Positions 1 through 11,600 of a stretch of 64,000 nucleotides of DNA are shown here, one piece after another. The notes below the pieces were generated by a model. It did no database searches. It saw only the letters and a list, made by a program, of their open reading frames with translations, and was not told where the DNA came from. Position numbers and translations under genes: made by a program. The DNA comes from Diplodia intermedia (taxonomy: Eukaryota; Ascomycota; Dothideomycetes; Botryosphaeriales; Botryosphaeriaceae). The DNA lies in the NCBI GenBank assembly GCA_021495925.1, contig JAKEKT010000028.1, positions 124,001 through 188,000 of the forward strand, given 5' to 3'. Positions within the stretch are counted from its first letter, which is position 1; each line of letters begins with the position of its first letter.

Positions 1-1647
1 TGTAATCCGTCCACTGTGATAAAGCCAGTGGGCTCGCCGCCTCTTCCTTTTCATTCGTTCATTCGCCCGCGCTTCACCAATCGGCCTCACAATTTATCGC
101 TGTTCCATCAGGCCTGGCCCAGCAACTGCGAAGCAGTGCTCGTCCGCTGGCCTACCACACGCCTGAGCCACACACTACCCGCGCACCGCCGACCACGGGA
201 GCCTGAGCTACGCGTGCACGCGTCGCCGACGAGCTGCCCGCCCTCGAGCCCGCCGCCTCACCACCATCAAATCTCGTGACCGACGTCGCGGTCCCCGACA
301 GCTTGGTAGGTTGTGTCTTGGTTCTCTCGCTCTCTCCACTTGCTGCGCCTATCATCCGCCCACGCACCCCGGCCTGCGCAGCCAGCACCCGCCCCAGTCT
401 CCTACTCCCCCAGTCCGCCGCGCCGAGTCCGTCGAGCACTGCACTGCACCGCGCTGCACCGCACTGCGCTGCCTGCTGCCGCCGACCGGCCGTGTGCGCT
501 GCGCAGCGGCCTGCAAAGTCTGCCTGCCTGCCACCGACCGGCACGCCGCCGGGCCTCGGCAGCCTCGCCTCTGCACCGCACGGGTCTGCGCTGTTGAGGG
601 CCGCGACGCGCGCACGACCTCGCTCCCGCCGCCCTCGCTCCAGACACCACCAGCCACGGCTCCCGTTGCTGCCGCTGCTGCTGCTGCGCGCGCGCATGTA
701 AGCCGGCAACGTCACCTGGCAGCGGCGCGGTCCAAGTTGCTTGCGACAGCCGACGTGGATCGCCCGGGTTGAGCTGATTAGCACGGTACGGCTATGCTGC
801 ATGCATTGCCAGCGCATCACCTCCAATCGACCTCCGGCCAGCGCACGCCCACCTCGACCCCTCCCCCAATTGATCTCCCGCAATCTACGTCGCGCGTCGT
901 GCTAACAGAACATCATCGTGCTAGCTACTCGTTTGGCAGAGCTTAATCCCTCTCCACACGGCCCCAAGGAGTCGACCGTCTTCCCCGGTCCAGAGCGCAC
1001 CGCCGCACCCACACGGCCGTTGAACGCTCTGATCGCGGCTTAGGCCCGTCATCAGCTTGGCCCTGTCCAGCCTGCGCCTGCGCATCCCCCGGGATCCGCC
1101 TCATCCTGACCGTGGCCACCCAATTGACAACGCATACCTGCCCGTGACGTGACTCAGGCTTGCCTGCGCTGCCCTCGACTTCAAGACCGCCCGATATCTA
1201 GCGGGCGCCCAACAAGGGACATCGAGGCTCTCTCAAATCCTCTAACTGCGGTCCGCGCGCAAGTTGAAGATCACCGACGCTTTGGCACCATCACGCCCGC
1301 AACAGGTACGTGAACCGCGCTTTTCGCCGTGCCGGGCTTGATTGGGCCGACGGACCACGCGCTGACCACTTCCAGGACCATTCCTTCGCCACTAATTGCG
1401 CTGCCTCGATCCCCGTCGCGCCATCCCAGCCTCCAGGCACCACTGTCCGTGGAAGGCGCAATACCACGCCCTCCAATCGCCGTGCTGCGCTCGCTGCGCC
1501 GCCTGTCACTTGGCCCGGTCACCAGCTCCACGACATACGAGACAGCCGTAACACAGGCTAGCGCCGCATCCGCCGCGGTAGACCTCAAGACGCGCGCGTC
1601 CGCAAGACTACCACCCAAGAGCCGCCGAGTCCCTCAAGGTCGCACTC
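1..1647. other. Upstream region of hapB, no supported gene
   Basis: GC- and pyrimidine-rich sequence without a recognisable protein. It probably holds the promoter and a long 5' leader of the gene starting at 1648. Forward CCAAT pentamers lie at 77-81, 823-827, 1120-1124 and 1473-1477; all but the third read CCAATCG. A possible leader intron runs from a GTACGT donor at 1306 to a CAG acceptor near 1556. Open frames on both strands here are compositional and resemble no family I know. Confidence 0.5.
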
Positions 1648-2805
1648 ATGATGGAGTACGCGCAGTACCAGCAACCTCACCACCCCCACAATCATGCCCA
1701 ATCGCACATGCAGAATGCGTACTCGACGCCCTCGCAGTCGGCCGCCCACGGCACCATAACCTCGCCGAACCAGCAGACGCAGATGCACCAGCAACACAAC
1801 CAGACGTCGCCCATCCTACCCTCGCAAACCAATCCCTACTCGCAGCAAGGGACGCCCAACGCTGCGGGCCAGCAGGTGCAACCAATGGGATATCCCTCGG
1901 CCGGAGGCTACGGTGTAAATATGCACCAGCAGTACAACATGTCGGCCAGCCAGCAAGCCGCCGCTCTAGCAACTGCAGCGGCGGCAGGCCAGACGTTTTA
2001 TCCCCTGGGCGATGGCAGCATGCAAGGGCAGCTGAGCCAGGACCCGCGAGCTTCGCCTAGGATAGGAGCTGGTGCTCAAGTCAAGCCGGACCCGCGAGGT
2101 CCTCGCTCGCCGCCGCAGGTCTCCAATAACATGAGCGGCCAGGCTGTCATTCCACCACAGGTCCAGCTGCAGCAGAGCCTACCGCGCCGCATGAGCCAGC
2201 AAATCACCAGCCCTGCCATGCCGCAGCAGCCTCAGCAGTCGATGAACCCGGCTGCAAACAGGCCTTCGGCGCCGCCGCAACTCCCTCCGCAGGCGCCTGC
2301 AGTCCAGCAACACCAGTCGTCTCCGGATCTCGGCTCGGGCGCAGCAGAAGAATCGCCGCTTTATGTCAACGCCAAGCAATTTCACCGTATCTTGAAAAGG
2401 CGCATGGCACGTCAAAAGCTTGAAGAAGCTCTGCGCCTGACCTCGAAGGGTCGCAAGCCGTATCTGCACGAATCGCGCCACAACCATGCCATGCGCCGTC
2501 CTCGAGGACCCGGAGGCCGCTTCCTGACAGCCGACGAGGTTGCTGCTATGGAGAAGGCAAAGCACTCGGGTGAAAATGGTGAGATGGACGACGGGGGTGA
2601 CAAGGAAAACGCCGGTACGCCCGCAAAGTCCCTACAGTCTGGCCCAGCTGGCTCGGCTAAGAGAAAGCTTGGCCACCACACCCAGCCGTTGCCGACGATT
2701 AAGAAAGCCAAGACTGGCAACCTTCCCGTGCAGCGGCCCAGCACGAGCGGTGACGAGAACAGCGAGGATGACCTCGAGGATGAGATTGACGATGACGATG
2801 GCTGA
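1648..2805 (+). CDS. hapB: CCAAT-binding complex subunit HapB/Hap2 (NF-YA family)
   Basis: This is the sequence-specific subunit of the heterotrimeric CCAAT-binding complex (Hap2/3/5, NF-Y), a nuclear transcription regulator. The 385-residue frame is uninterrupted. Residues 1-230 are a Gln/Pro/Ala-rich low-complexity region. Residues about 234-262 carry the subunit-association helix (SPLYVNAKQFHRILKRR). Residues about 268-292 carry the DNA-binding block (KPYLHESRHNHAMRRPRG, then GGRFL), whose His and Arg residues contact the CCAAT minor groove in the family. The C-terminus is Lys-rich and ends in an acidic EDD/DDDD tail. The start is a tandem ATG ATG at 1648 and gives the MMEY-type N-terminus that I recall for HapB proteins. 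It converges with rad17 about 2.1 kb downstream. Upstream CCAATCG boxes would allow autoregulation; this is inference. The family assignment is near certain. Confidence 0.96.
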   Translation: MMEYAQYQQPHHPHNHAQSHMQNAYSTPSQSAAHGTITSPNQQTQMHQQHNQTSPILPSQTNPYSQQGTPNAAGQQVQPMGYPSAGGYGVNMHQQYNMSASQQAAALATAAAAGQTFYPLGDGSMQGQLSQDPRASPRIGAGAQVKPDPRGPRSPPQVSNNMSGQAVIPPQVQLQQSLPRRMSQQITSPAMPQQPQQSMNPAANRPSAPPQLPPQAPAVQQHQSSPDLGSGAAEESPLYVNAKQFHRILKRRMARQKLEEALRLTSKGRKPYLHESRHNHAMRRPRGPGGRFLTADEVAAMEKAKHSGENGEMDDGGDKENAGTPAKSLQSGPAGSAKRKLGHHTQPLPTIKKAKTGNLPVQRPSTSGDENSEDDLEDEIDDDDG

Positions 2806-4937
2806 AGGCACTCGAGCTCAGTCCCGCGCTGCGCCTTTGAGCTCACAATGGACTCATCTGTCCCGGGGTTTTGTTGAGTGTGGCTGAGGCTATTCGGCCT
2901 GCAAATTGCGCGCTCTGATGTCTTTCGGTCTTCCTACCACCTTATTTTCAGCTCCCCTTAGGTTTCGGTCGGTTTGGATTACGAGTCACGATAAGCAAGC
3001 GTGTTATTTTCCTCCTTTCGGGGGCGATTGTGTTCGCCTGTTGATGATTATCGTCAGATTGTGCTCAGGCCCAACGGCCTGTTTCACCCCCTTCTTTTTT
3101 TCCCTTACGCGCTTGTTCCTCCACTCGCTGGAGCAGTGCATCACGAATCTTTTTAAATATTGGCACATACCGTCGGGCACAGGGGGGGAGCAAACGGACA
3201 TGGAACTTTCATAGATGGAAACTCCGTCACCGGACACAGAAGGGCGACTGGCGCCGTTCCCTATACCCCCTATTACCACTTCTGTGGGTTTCTACTTCAC
3301 CTTCACTTCCTCTGCATTGCGCCGGTTTCACGTGGATCGACGGATGGGGTTGGATCGCTTTTTATTATTCCCCTTTATTTCCTGGCACCGAGATTGTTGT
3401 CGTTGATGACTTTAAGCGGTGTTTTAGCTTCCATCCCAGCTTGGCGACGAGATTCTGTGTGGGCACGATGCGGACGAGGTACATTACGGAGGGAGGACGT
3501 TGTATTATATAAAAAGACAGTGCTGAGCCATCTGGCTCTTGCGCAAACGCTCTCCCATAAACGAGAAATAGGTAACTGAATTGATATCCATGTGACTGTA
3601 AACGAATGTGGGCTGGGGACGATCTAAGCCGTAGAAAGCCAAATTCTGATCCGACCAGCAGTTCCACCGCGTGCGGGGTACGTCCATGGCCATAACGCGG
3701 CAAAGCCAAGTATCACAACAGGCACGTGGTGGATGTATTCGTTGGGCGGATGACCTTGTGTAACAAGGGAACCTCGTCAAACCGGGGGGGGAGGGAGGGG
3801 GACCAACAACGGCCGACCGACCGCCTGTTCGGCCTTCATCGTCATCATTGGCAGGCAATACACAGCCTCATCGTGCAGCGCGTTGTTTTCTTCTCTGCCG
3901 AGACTGGCGGTCAGTAGTCGTGGACCATCGATACGGAGTGTCAAAAAAAAAAAAGTCAAAGCACGAGCGCAAGGACCATATTGGCGTTCTATGACGGCAT
4001 GATCCTCGCGCCAGAAACGATGATGTATCCAATAGGTATGTATGTACATGACTTGGGACTACTATTGATGAGTCAAAGGCAGCAAGCTGGGCTGCGGCTG
4101 ATGACACACCACATATATCCGATCCCGCGCGGGGTGGCGCACTGTGACAACAAATAGTGCCTGTAGTGCCTGCCACGACCCTGTGCGCTAGTGGTTTGTG
4201 ATATTGGCAGTAGTATGTACGTACATAGATAGCAGCAGCAGCAAAAAGGTGATGGTGGTGGTGGTATCCAGATGTGCGTGGACGTGGAGAGCGAGGAGGC
4301 ACGAGCCATTTTCTCGATCGAGGCAGGCGCGCGTGACGTGTGCTCTGGTTAACGGCATGCGGATGAATCATGAAGTCAAAAAAAAAGGTGGTGGATGATG
4401 ATGGCACTGCAACTGCGCTGTGCTGGGCAGGCGGACAGCACCGGGGCCACGACGACGGGGCGGGACGTGCGGCGGCGGCGGCGAGGAACAGAGAGAGAGA
4501 GGAACGCGCACGCCCACACTGCCACCCAGCCACCCGTCACGCTGCTGCGTGGGGCCCGGATTTTTGGTGTCGATGGCCCCGGGATGCAGATCTAGGGGTC
4601 CACCGACACCAGACACACCCGCGAGAGCGCGCGCGTGAATGCGTGAGGGGCAAGGAACGTGAATCATGGCAAGCGCCCCAGCCCCGGTAGGATGATCGTC
4701 CAACGATCCGGCCAGTCACACTGCCGGGATTGCTTCATGGTACTGTACATTCGAGGCGGGCGGGCCAACCAGCTCGCGGAACAGTCGAACCCAGCGCGTA
4801 TTGGCCGCGGCCGCAAGAGGCTCTCGTTGAATGATGTGTGAGCCGCTGCGCCCTGGCCTGCGCCCTCTACGCGCCACGGGGCGCCCCATCTCCAATTCTG
4901 CCTCGAAGCTGTTTTGTGTGCCTCTGCCTGGTCGTCA
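2806..4937. other. Convergent intergenic region hapB/rad17
   Basis: About 2.1 kb between two converging genes. T-rich and C-rich tracts after 2806 fit the hapB 3' UTR. GA/GT microsatellite-like patches lie around 4240-4270 and 4480-4500. I see no conserved protein, tRNA or mobile-element signature on either strand. Confidence 0.5.
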
Positions 4938-7634
4938 TCAATCCTCGATGTCGTCGTCGCTGAGCACCAGATTCGCCAGACCCTTCTCACCGCCTGCTCC
5001 AAGCACCATTTCTCCGATGTGATCGTCGCGAAACGTTGTCTCTACCGCTGCTCCCCCTCGTCTCCCCATGCTGGCGCCTGCGCTTGCGCCTCCAACAAGC
5101 CTCCTCGTCGATCCCAGCCTTGCGGGCCTTGCTGACGATGGTGCTGCTGAAGGGTCGTGCTCCGTCGGTCGATCCGTGCTCCACTCTTGGCCCTGTCCGC
5201 CGCCATCCAGAAGCACGTCCTCATCGTCGTCGGCGACGCCGTCGTCAGCGCCTATTCCGACGCCGCTGAAACTGGTCATCTTCTCCACCTCACTCAGCCT
5301 CGCGGCGGCGCCGAGGTTCGAGCTCGTCTTCTTGTTGCCCTGCCGGAGCATCACGGCTGAGTACGGCAGGCGCTCGAGCAGCATCTCGCGTTTCAAAGAC
5401 CCGCTGCTGCCGAGCGGCGTTGTGCCGACGCCGTTCTGTTGCGTGATGTCGGCGGCTGCGGTGCTATTGCTATTGTCGAGTCTAGAGCTGTCAAGGCTCG
5501 GCCGCTTGCTCCACGACTCAACGGTGCCCCGTTTTGGTAGCTGTGCGGAAGCTTCGGCGCGGTTTAAGCCGTCCGTCTGAGCCCGGCGGATGGAAAGGTC
5601 CAGAAGGCCCTCGATCTCCTCCTGGAGACGCCATAGCCTGAGTGAAGTAGGGTAGAACATTTTGTGCGCGTCGGCTCTGCTTGATCCTCTGCCCCTCACG
5701 GCTCCTGGTGGTGGAGCCGATCGATTGACTGGATGTGGAAGACTGAACAGTAGACCACGGACGGATGCGTGAAAGCTCATTTCATCCTGCCGTAAGCTGT
5801 CCATGCCGGAGCCCTGGTAAGTTCGTCGGGAAGTCCCGGCCGAGCTGAAGGGGGCGGGTGAGAGCAAGTCAGCGTCCGATAGCGCGTCAATGCACCCGTT
5901 GATCGAGTCCAGCGTGTCTTCCTCACTCCCGGTGTTACAGGAGAGGACATAGTTCTCATGTAGAGCGGAAATGAAGGTCTGGATATCGGTGCCAAGCTCG
6001 TCCAACAACGCATCAACCTCGATTTCAGATACCTTTGATCGTCGGTACTCGGGGAAATAAGCTGGTGGCTGAGGTACCGTGGAAGTGTCTGATGGCGTCT
6101 CTCTTTTGTTGTACAGCACCTTCCCGACGGCGTGAAAGATGCCGAGTGTGCTTTCTCTTTGGGAGACCAACGCCAGGGATTCCCGCTCCATCCTCGTCAT
6201 GGGCTTCTCCCTTGCTCCCTTTTTCACTGCTTTGAAAGTCACCCGGCTACCCCAGTCCGCATTGTCGTCACCTCGCACGCAGAGAAACTCCAGACTTGAG
6301 ATGGCACTGCGGACGTCGCCAATCTCGGCGAGCTTCTTGATAACCTGCGGGCCTGGTGTCGTTTTCCTCCCGGATTTGCGCGCTTCTTTGGCGACGACAA
6401 GCTCAAGCGCTTTGGTCAAGAAGGTTGGTGCAATCGGGTTGAATTCGATGATGGTAGTCCCTGGATGGTTTGATATCTCGGGTCCGAGAAGCCGGTGGGC
6501 TGTAAAGCTATCTGCGGCGGCTGTGTTGGTGGAAAGCAGAGTTTCCGAGATGATCATGACAATGGGCGTTGGTGGGGGCGCGTCTGCGGAGCGAGTGATC
6601 ATAGCACCTAGGGACGGCACAGATGAAGAGAGATACTGCTCGATTGTTGAACGAAAGGACTGTAAGGCTGCTGAGGAGCGTGTAAAGGTGTTGGGGAACT
6701 CTTCAATCAGCACTATTTGCTTGCCCGTGTCGCTAGACGGGGGGTTCTCAGAGCTGGTCCCTTCGCTGGGACCGAAATCCAAGCTGCCGAACTTGCTGCG
6801 GCCCATGAAATCCTCGAATTGGGCGGACAAAGAGACGAAAGCGTCAGAGGCAAAGTCAGAGCCCATGGGGTTCTTCCATTCATTGATTTCGAATCCTACA
6901 TCTTTGGCCAGCAGATTGACGGTGGTCGTCTTAGCGGTACCTGCAGCACCCTTCAAGACAAGGAGACGTTTCCGCTCCCGGCCGGCAAGGACGTTGGTTA
7001 ACCATGCCCTGACGTCGGCAACCTTTCGCTTGTGGACGGCCAGTTCGTCAACATTGACGGGACTGTACTTCTCAACCCAGGGCCGTTGGTCAACGTCGGT
7101 TCTAGCGGAAGACGTTAAGGTTTGGTGTCGAGCTTCAGCATTGGGAGCCTTGAGGAATTTCTGGCTTCCGCTTGGCGGAGCGTCTTGGTCAGGGCCTTCG
7201 GCGTCGCCAACAGCGCCGCGTGGGCGAGTGCGCTTGCGCCATGCTGCGGGTGCCACAGATTTGTTGGGCTCGTCGTCCGGCGAATCATCCTGTATTATGT
7301 CGTCCTGGTCCTCAACGGCATCAGCATGCGGCGCTTCCTGGGAGGCCACAGGCTGAGCCTTTGAGCTGGGGGAGCGCTGGCGCTGCGTGGCGGCATTGAA
7401 GAAAGAGAGTATATTTTTTTCTTTGGGCTGGGGCTTGGGCTTGGGCTTAGCGGCAGGCCGGGAGCTGCGCGACGGGCGGGACGAGGCTGTGTCCTGCGTG
7501 GAAGCGTGTGCGCGGGTGGAGCGGGCTTTGGGTTTCGCATGGCGGGCGGGAGGGCTTGCGGGCGGGAGGGCCTCATCATCGTCGGACGACGACAGCACAA
7601 CGGCCTTCCTCTTGGTGGAGCGCAGCTGCGGCAT
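4938..7634 (-). CDS. rad17: Checkpoint clamp loader Rad17 (S. cerevisiae Rad24 orthologue)
   Basis: Rad17 replaces Rfc1 in the alternative RFC that loads the 9-1-1 clamp at DNA damage and activates the ATR-type checkpoint. The 898-residue single-exon protein has a disordered basic/Ser-rich N-terminus (1-180). The Rad17 signature PWVEKYSP is at 185-192, and a Walker A GAAGTAKTT at 229-237. A Walker B of the Rad17 type follows (IVLIEEFPN, about residue 310), then the AAA+ lid and C-terminal helical region, and an acidic end (SDDDIED). A PIP-box-like segment, KNILSFFN, lies at 73-80. The start at 7634 (MPQLRSTKRK) follows a GC-rich leader; no upstream in-frame exon is needed because the N-terminus is variable in the family. 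It is divergent from the coiled-coil gene at 8670, with about 1 kb of shared promoter. A 405-codon antisense frame at 6139-7356 is a shadow. Confidence 0.95.
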   Translation of the reverse strand: MPQLRSTKRKAVVLSSSDDDEALPPASPPARHAKPKARSTRAHASTQDTASSRPSRSSRPAAKPKPKPQPKEKNILSFFNAATQRQRSPSSKAQPVASQEAPHADAVEDQDDIIQDDSPDDEPNKSVAPAAWRKRTRPRGAVGDAEGPDQDAPPSGSQKFLKAPNAEARHQTLTSSARTDVDQRPWVEKYSPVNVDELAVHKRKVADVRAWLTNVLAGRERKRLLVLKGAAGTAKTTTVNLLAKDVGFEINEWKNPMGSDFASDAFVSLSAQFEDFMGRSKFGSLDFGPSEGTSSENPPSSDTGKQIVLIEEFPNTFTRSSAALQSFRSTIEQYLSSSVPSLGAMITRSADAPPPTPIVMIISETLLSTNTAAADSFTAHRLLGPEISNHPGTTIIEFNPIAPTFLTKALELVVAKEARKSGRKTTPGPQVIKKLAEIGDVRSAISSLEFLCVRGDDNADWGSRVTFKAVKKGAREKPMTRMERESLALVSQRESTLGIFHAVGKVLYNKRETPSDTSTVPQPPAYFPEYRRSKVSEIEVDALLDELGTDIQTFISALHENYVLSCNTGSEEDTLDSINGCIDALSDADLLSPAPFSSAGTSRRTYQGSGMDSLRQDEMSFHASVRGLLFSLPHPVNRSAPPPGAVRGRGSSRADAHKMFYPTSLRLWRLQEEIEGLLDLSIRRAQTDGLNRAEASAQLPKRGTVESWSKRPSLDSSRLDNSNSTAAADITQQNGVGTTPLGSSGSLKREMLLERLPYSAVMLRQGNKKTSSNLGAAARLSEVEKMTSFSGVGIGADDGVADDDEDVLLDGGGQGQEWSTDRPTEHDPSAAPSSARPARLGSTRRLVGGASAGASMGRRGGAAVETTFRDDHIGEMVLGAGGEKGLANLVLSDDDIED

Positions 7635-8669
7635 GCCGCACGGTGGACGCTGTCAACGAGTGGGTGGCAGGGATCATGATCGAGGGCGCAGCGCAGGCGC
7701 GAGCGACATGAGGGACGAGGCGTCGGCGCTCGGAGGTGACGCGATTGGAGGTTTGGCGCTGCGAGCGCTGGAGCGGAAGTCGTGGCCCGCGGAGGAGTGG
7801 CTGAGGCAGGCGCGTCGTCACGTGGGCGGGCCGCAGACTCGGCGCCCCTCCCGCCGGCGCGCTGCCATCCCATCACATCACCCCTCACTCCTGCCTCCCT
7901 GCCTCGTCCAGCCAGCCGAGTCCACGCCTTCGGGCTCAATTGGCCCAGCTATATTTACGCCCCGGCCTCCCCATCTCGCCCACGGCCGCGCTGGCTCGTC
8001 CCGCCCGGCCCCAACGCGTGTGATTTGGAGCCCCGGCAGCGATCCGTAGGGTTCCTCGTCCAGCAGCCGGCCAACCGCCCATCACCACGCATATGCGCCC
8101 TAGCGAGCGTGCATGATTGCCATGCAGCCGTCATGCAGCCGCGCATGATCCCCCGCAGCCCTCCACTCACGCCCGCACCACAGCTGCCCCTTCAGTCGCC
8201 GCGGAACCTGCCCCGGCCTGAAGACTGCTGCGGCCGGGATGTCTCTGTACACGTATCTGTGCGACCTTCGCAACCGCCCGGCTGTCAAGTTGTAGATTGC
8301 CAGATGTGCAGCCGATGACTGTCTGTCTGCCGGCCCCCAGCCCTGTCTCTTCCTGGCCCTCCTCATTGCTCGCTTCCGCCCACGCCGCCCTCGTCAGCCC
8401 CTCGCGATGCCGTCATCCGAAGTGCTGTCGCGGCTGTTGGCGCCCGAATGGGCTCGCATGCGCCCGGATTCATGTATCCACGTCCCTACAGGGCAATCCT
8501 CCGCCACGCGCTCCAGCAGCTGTGTCCGTTATTAGACGTCTCCTCTGCTCTATGCTGCCACGCAATCACTTTCCGTATCTCATCATTTGCTCTCGAATAC
8601 TATCATCCTGCGATAAGAAGCCGACACATCTCATTGCGTCTATAACTTGACCACTGCTTTCGCCTCGCC
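7635..8669. other. Divergent promoter rad17 / coiled-coil gene
   Basis: About 1 kb between two head-to-head start codons. It is C-rich with long pyrimidine tracts toward 8670. I see no conserved coding segment and no clear TATA box close to either start. Confidence 0.45.
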
Positions 8670-11600
8670 ATGTATTCGCCCCGGACACGCAGGGTTCTAG
8701 AAAGAGGAGGGGACTCCAGATCAAAGGGGAAGGTTTTGAGAAAGGCTTCGCGGCAGACTGAATACACCCCACCCACCAGCCCCGACATCAAGCCCGAGAA
8801 TCTGCCACCCCTGCCCGCTTCCATTCCCCCATCGCCCGCCCTGTCCGCCCAAAAGTCACGACAGACCAGCCCAGCACCCTCCGCGACATCCCTCGCCTCT
8901 CGCCGGTCGGACGCCACGTCAGTGAGGTCCGCCCTTCAGCCCACCGTGGAGGACTACAACAGTGACAACGAAGACACTCAGCCCTCGGGGTCAGAGCAAT
9001 CCCAGACCCCAACTATAACTTCACCACCCCCCGAGCCACAGCAGAGCAACGCCCCTTCAGAGGCACCCACAACCACCGCCACTGAGGCTGAGGCTGCCGA
9101 GGACAAGAGTGTCGAGAGCAAAGCTGCATCGGAAGCCCCAGCTACCCCCAGCAAGGCACCGAGCTCCGTCAGCAAAGCACCAAGCGTCGCTAGCAAAGCA
9201 GCAACCACCGCTAGCAAGACACCAACGACCACCAGCAAGACGCCAACCGCAGTGAGTAAGACCCCAAGTGCAGTAAGCAAGGCTCCCACTGCAGCGAGCA
9301 AGGCCCAGAGCTCCATCAGCAAAGCTCCGACCCTTGCCAGCAAGGCCCCCACCACCACAAGCAAGGCTTCGGGGACTGTTGCTTCAGGGAGAGGCTCTTC
9401 ATCGGACGAAAAGGCTGGCAGTGACGAGCCCCACGAGAGCGAAGACAGCCTTGCCACAGCCGAGCCCCTTCTTCCAGAAGACAGCATTTCGCAGCAAGGG
9501 GACGACGACACCACAAGTCACGCAACTTCATACCACTCGGCAACCACGCCAGTCCCACGGTCACCCACAGCAGCATCTGCGCTGAAGTCGCCGAAGGCGG
9601 CATCGATCAAGACGGACTTTCCCCAGAGCTCACCGTCACTTTCATACGTCGAAGCCCAGAACGAGTTCCAGCAACCTCAGTCACCCACCGTTGCATCCTA
9701 CGCACAGTCCAGAGGGCCCTACTACAGTCCTTACGCAGACCCCTACTCCTCTCCTATGCCCGGCTACCCGCAGGGCTACTTCTACCCACCACCCCACATG
9801 GCGATGGCACCACCTCAGGGCACTCCTCCCGGGTATGCCCAGTCCCCATTCGGCTACAATGGCGGGCCGCCGTACATGGGGTACCCCGGAAGCCCGCAGG
9901 CACGCCGGCAGAACTCGACTGGCTCACGGCGCAGCAGCCAGATGGGCGGTGACTTCGCCATGCCGCCGGGAATGGGCTTTGGCAACGGCCCCCTGGGCGG
10001 CGGCGGCGGCAACCCGATGAACGGCTCCGCCGTGGTCGAGGACGACGGCGCGGGCGACCTGCTCGGACGCATCACGCAGGCAATCCCGGACCTGCACATG
10101 CTGCTGTCGCGCTACAACGAGACGCGCGGCCAGCTGGGGGCGCGCGAGGAGCTGATCAAGAAAGCCGAAGCCGCGCAGGCGGACGCGATCAAGCGCAAGG
10201 AAGACCACATCGACCAGCTGACCAAGCAGCTCGAAGCCGCGGCCAAGCACCACTCGTCGGAGAGCAACAAGCTGCGGCTCGAGATCGGCAACCTCGAGGA
10301 GAAGAAGAAGGAGCTGGAGGAGAGCATCGCCGAGGCGGAGAAGGCGAAGGCGGACATGGAGGAGACGCGCGCGCAGCTCGAGGAACAGAAGACGGCCGTC
10401 GAGTCCGAAAAGCAGGAGCTCGAGCGCACCATGGCCGAGGAGCGCGAGCGCCTCGAAAAGGAGCTCGGCGACCTGAAGGAAAAGGCAACGGCGCTAGAGG
10501 AGGCCAACACGGAGCTCGAGACCAACAAGACTGGTCTCGAGGAGGCAAAGGCGGCGCTGGAGGCGGACAAGGAGGGCCTTGAGACGTCGCTCGCCGGGGA
10601 AAAGGAGGCGAGGGAGGCACTCGAGAAGGCCGCGGTCGAGGACAAGGAGCGCATGACCAAGGAGTTCGAGGACGAGACCGACAAGATCAAGAAGACGGCC
10701 GAGGATGAGAAGATGGCACTCGCCGTCGAGTTCGACCGGCTGCAGAAGGAGAAGGAGGACGCGTTCGAGGCCGACAAGGGCAAGCTCGTCGACGAGCATG
10801 TCAAGGACAAGGAGGCCTTGCGCGCCGACTTGCAGCGTCAGAAGCGCGAGCTGGAGGAGAGCTTCGAGACGGTGCGCAAGGAGCTCGAGAACAAGCTCAA
10901 CGAGGCGCAGAGCGGCTTCGAGGATGCGCTGAAGAAGGAGCGCGAGAGCCGCGAGCTGTGGAACTCGGAGCGTGAGAGCCTGAAGAAGGGGTGGGAAGAT
11001 GAGCGCAATGATCTGAAGAAGGGCTACGACGAGCAGACGGAGCTCTTGACTTCGCAGCTCAACAAGGAGAAGGACGACTTGCGCAAGTCGTTCGCGGTGG
11101 AGAGGGAAGCAGCGGAGAAGAAGGCGCAGGAGGACAAGGACAAGCTCATTGAGGAGCGCGACAAGATCAGGAACGAGTGGGACGAGGACAAGGCGAATCT
11201 CGAACGGGTCATCGGCGAGCTCAGGAGCATCGCCGGTAACTTTGGCAACGAGAGGGAGCGGATGCAGAAGATCATCGAGGGCTTCGGCGAGGCGGCGGTC
11301 GTCAAGAGCAAGGGAGATGCGTACTAGTAAGTTCCTCTCCCTGGTCTCTCAGTCTTGTCTTTCTTCGACCAAAATTGCATTTTCGGAGTTCGACGTTTGT
11401 TCGTCATGAGGCAACGAGGCGCGTTCTTTCCTCTTCTCTTTGACGTTAGCAGATTGTATTCAGTCTTTCGATCTAGCGGCCAATTCAATTCTATCTCTTG
11501 GTCTCTCGAGCGCCGCGCCATTTTGCCCCAATGCGTATTCAACCGTTGACGTTGATCTCCACCTGCTAACGTACACCATCACATGGCAGCCTTGACGCCT

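Noticed and set aside
6139..7356. 405-codon plus-strand frame over rad17
   Set aside because: It is antisense to the Walker A and RFC-like region of rad17, has no family resemblance and arises from GC-rich codon bias.
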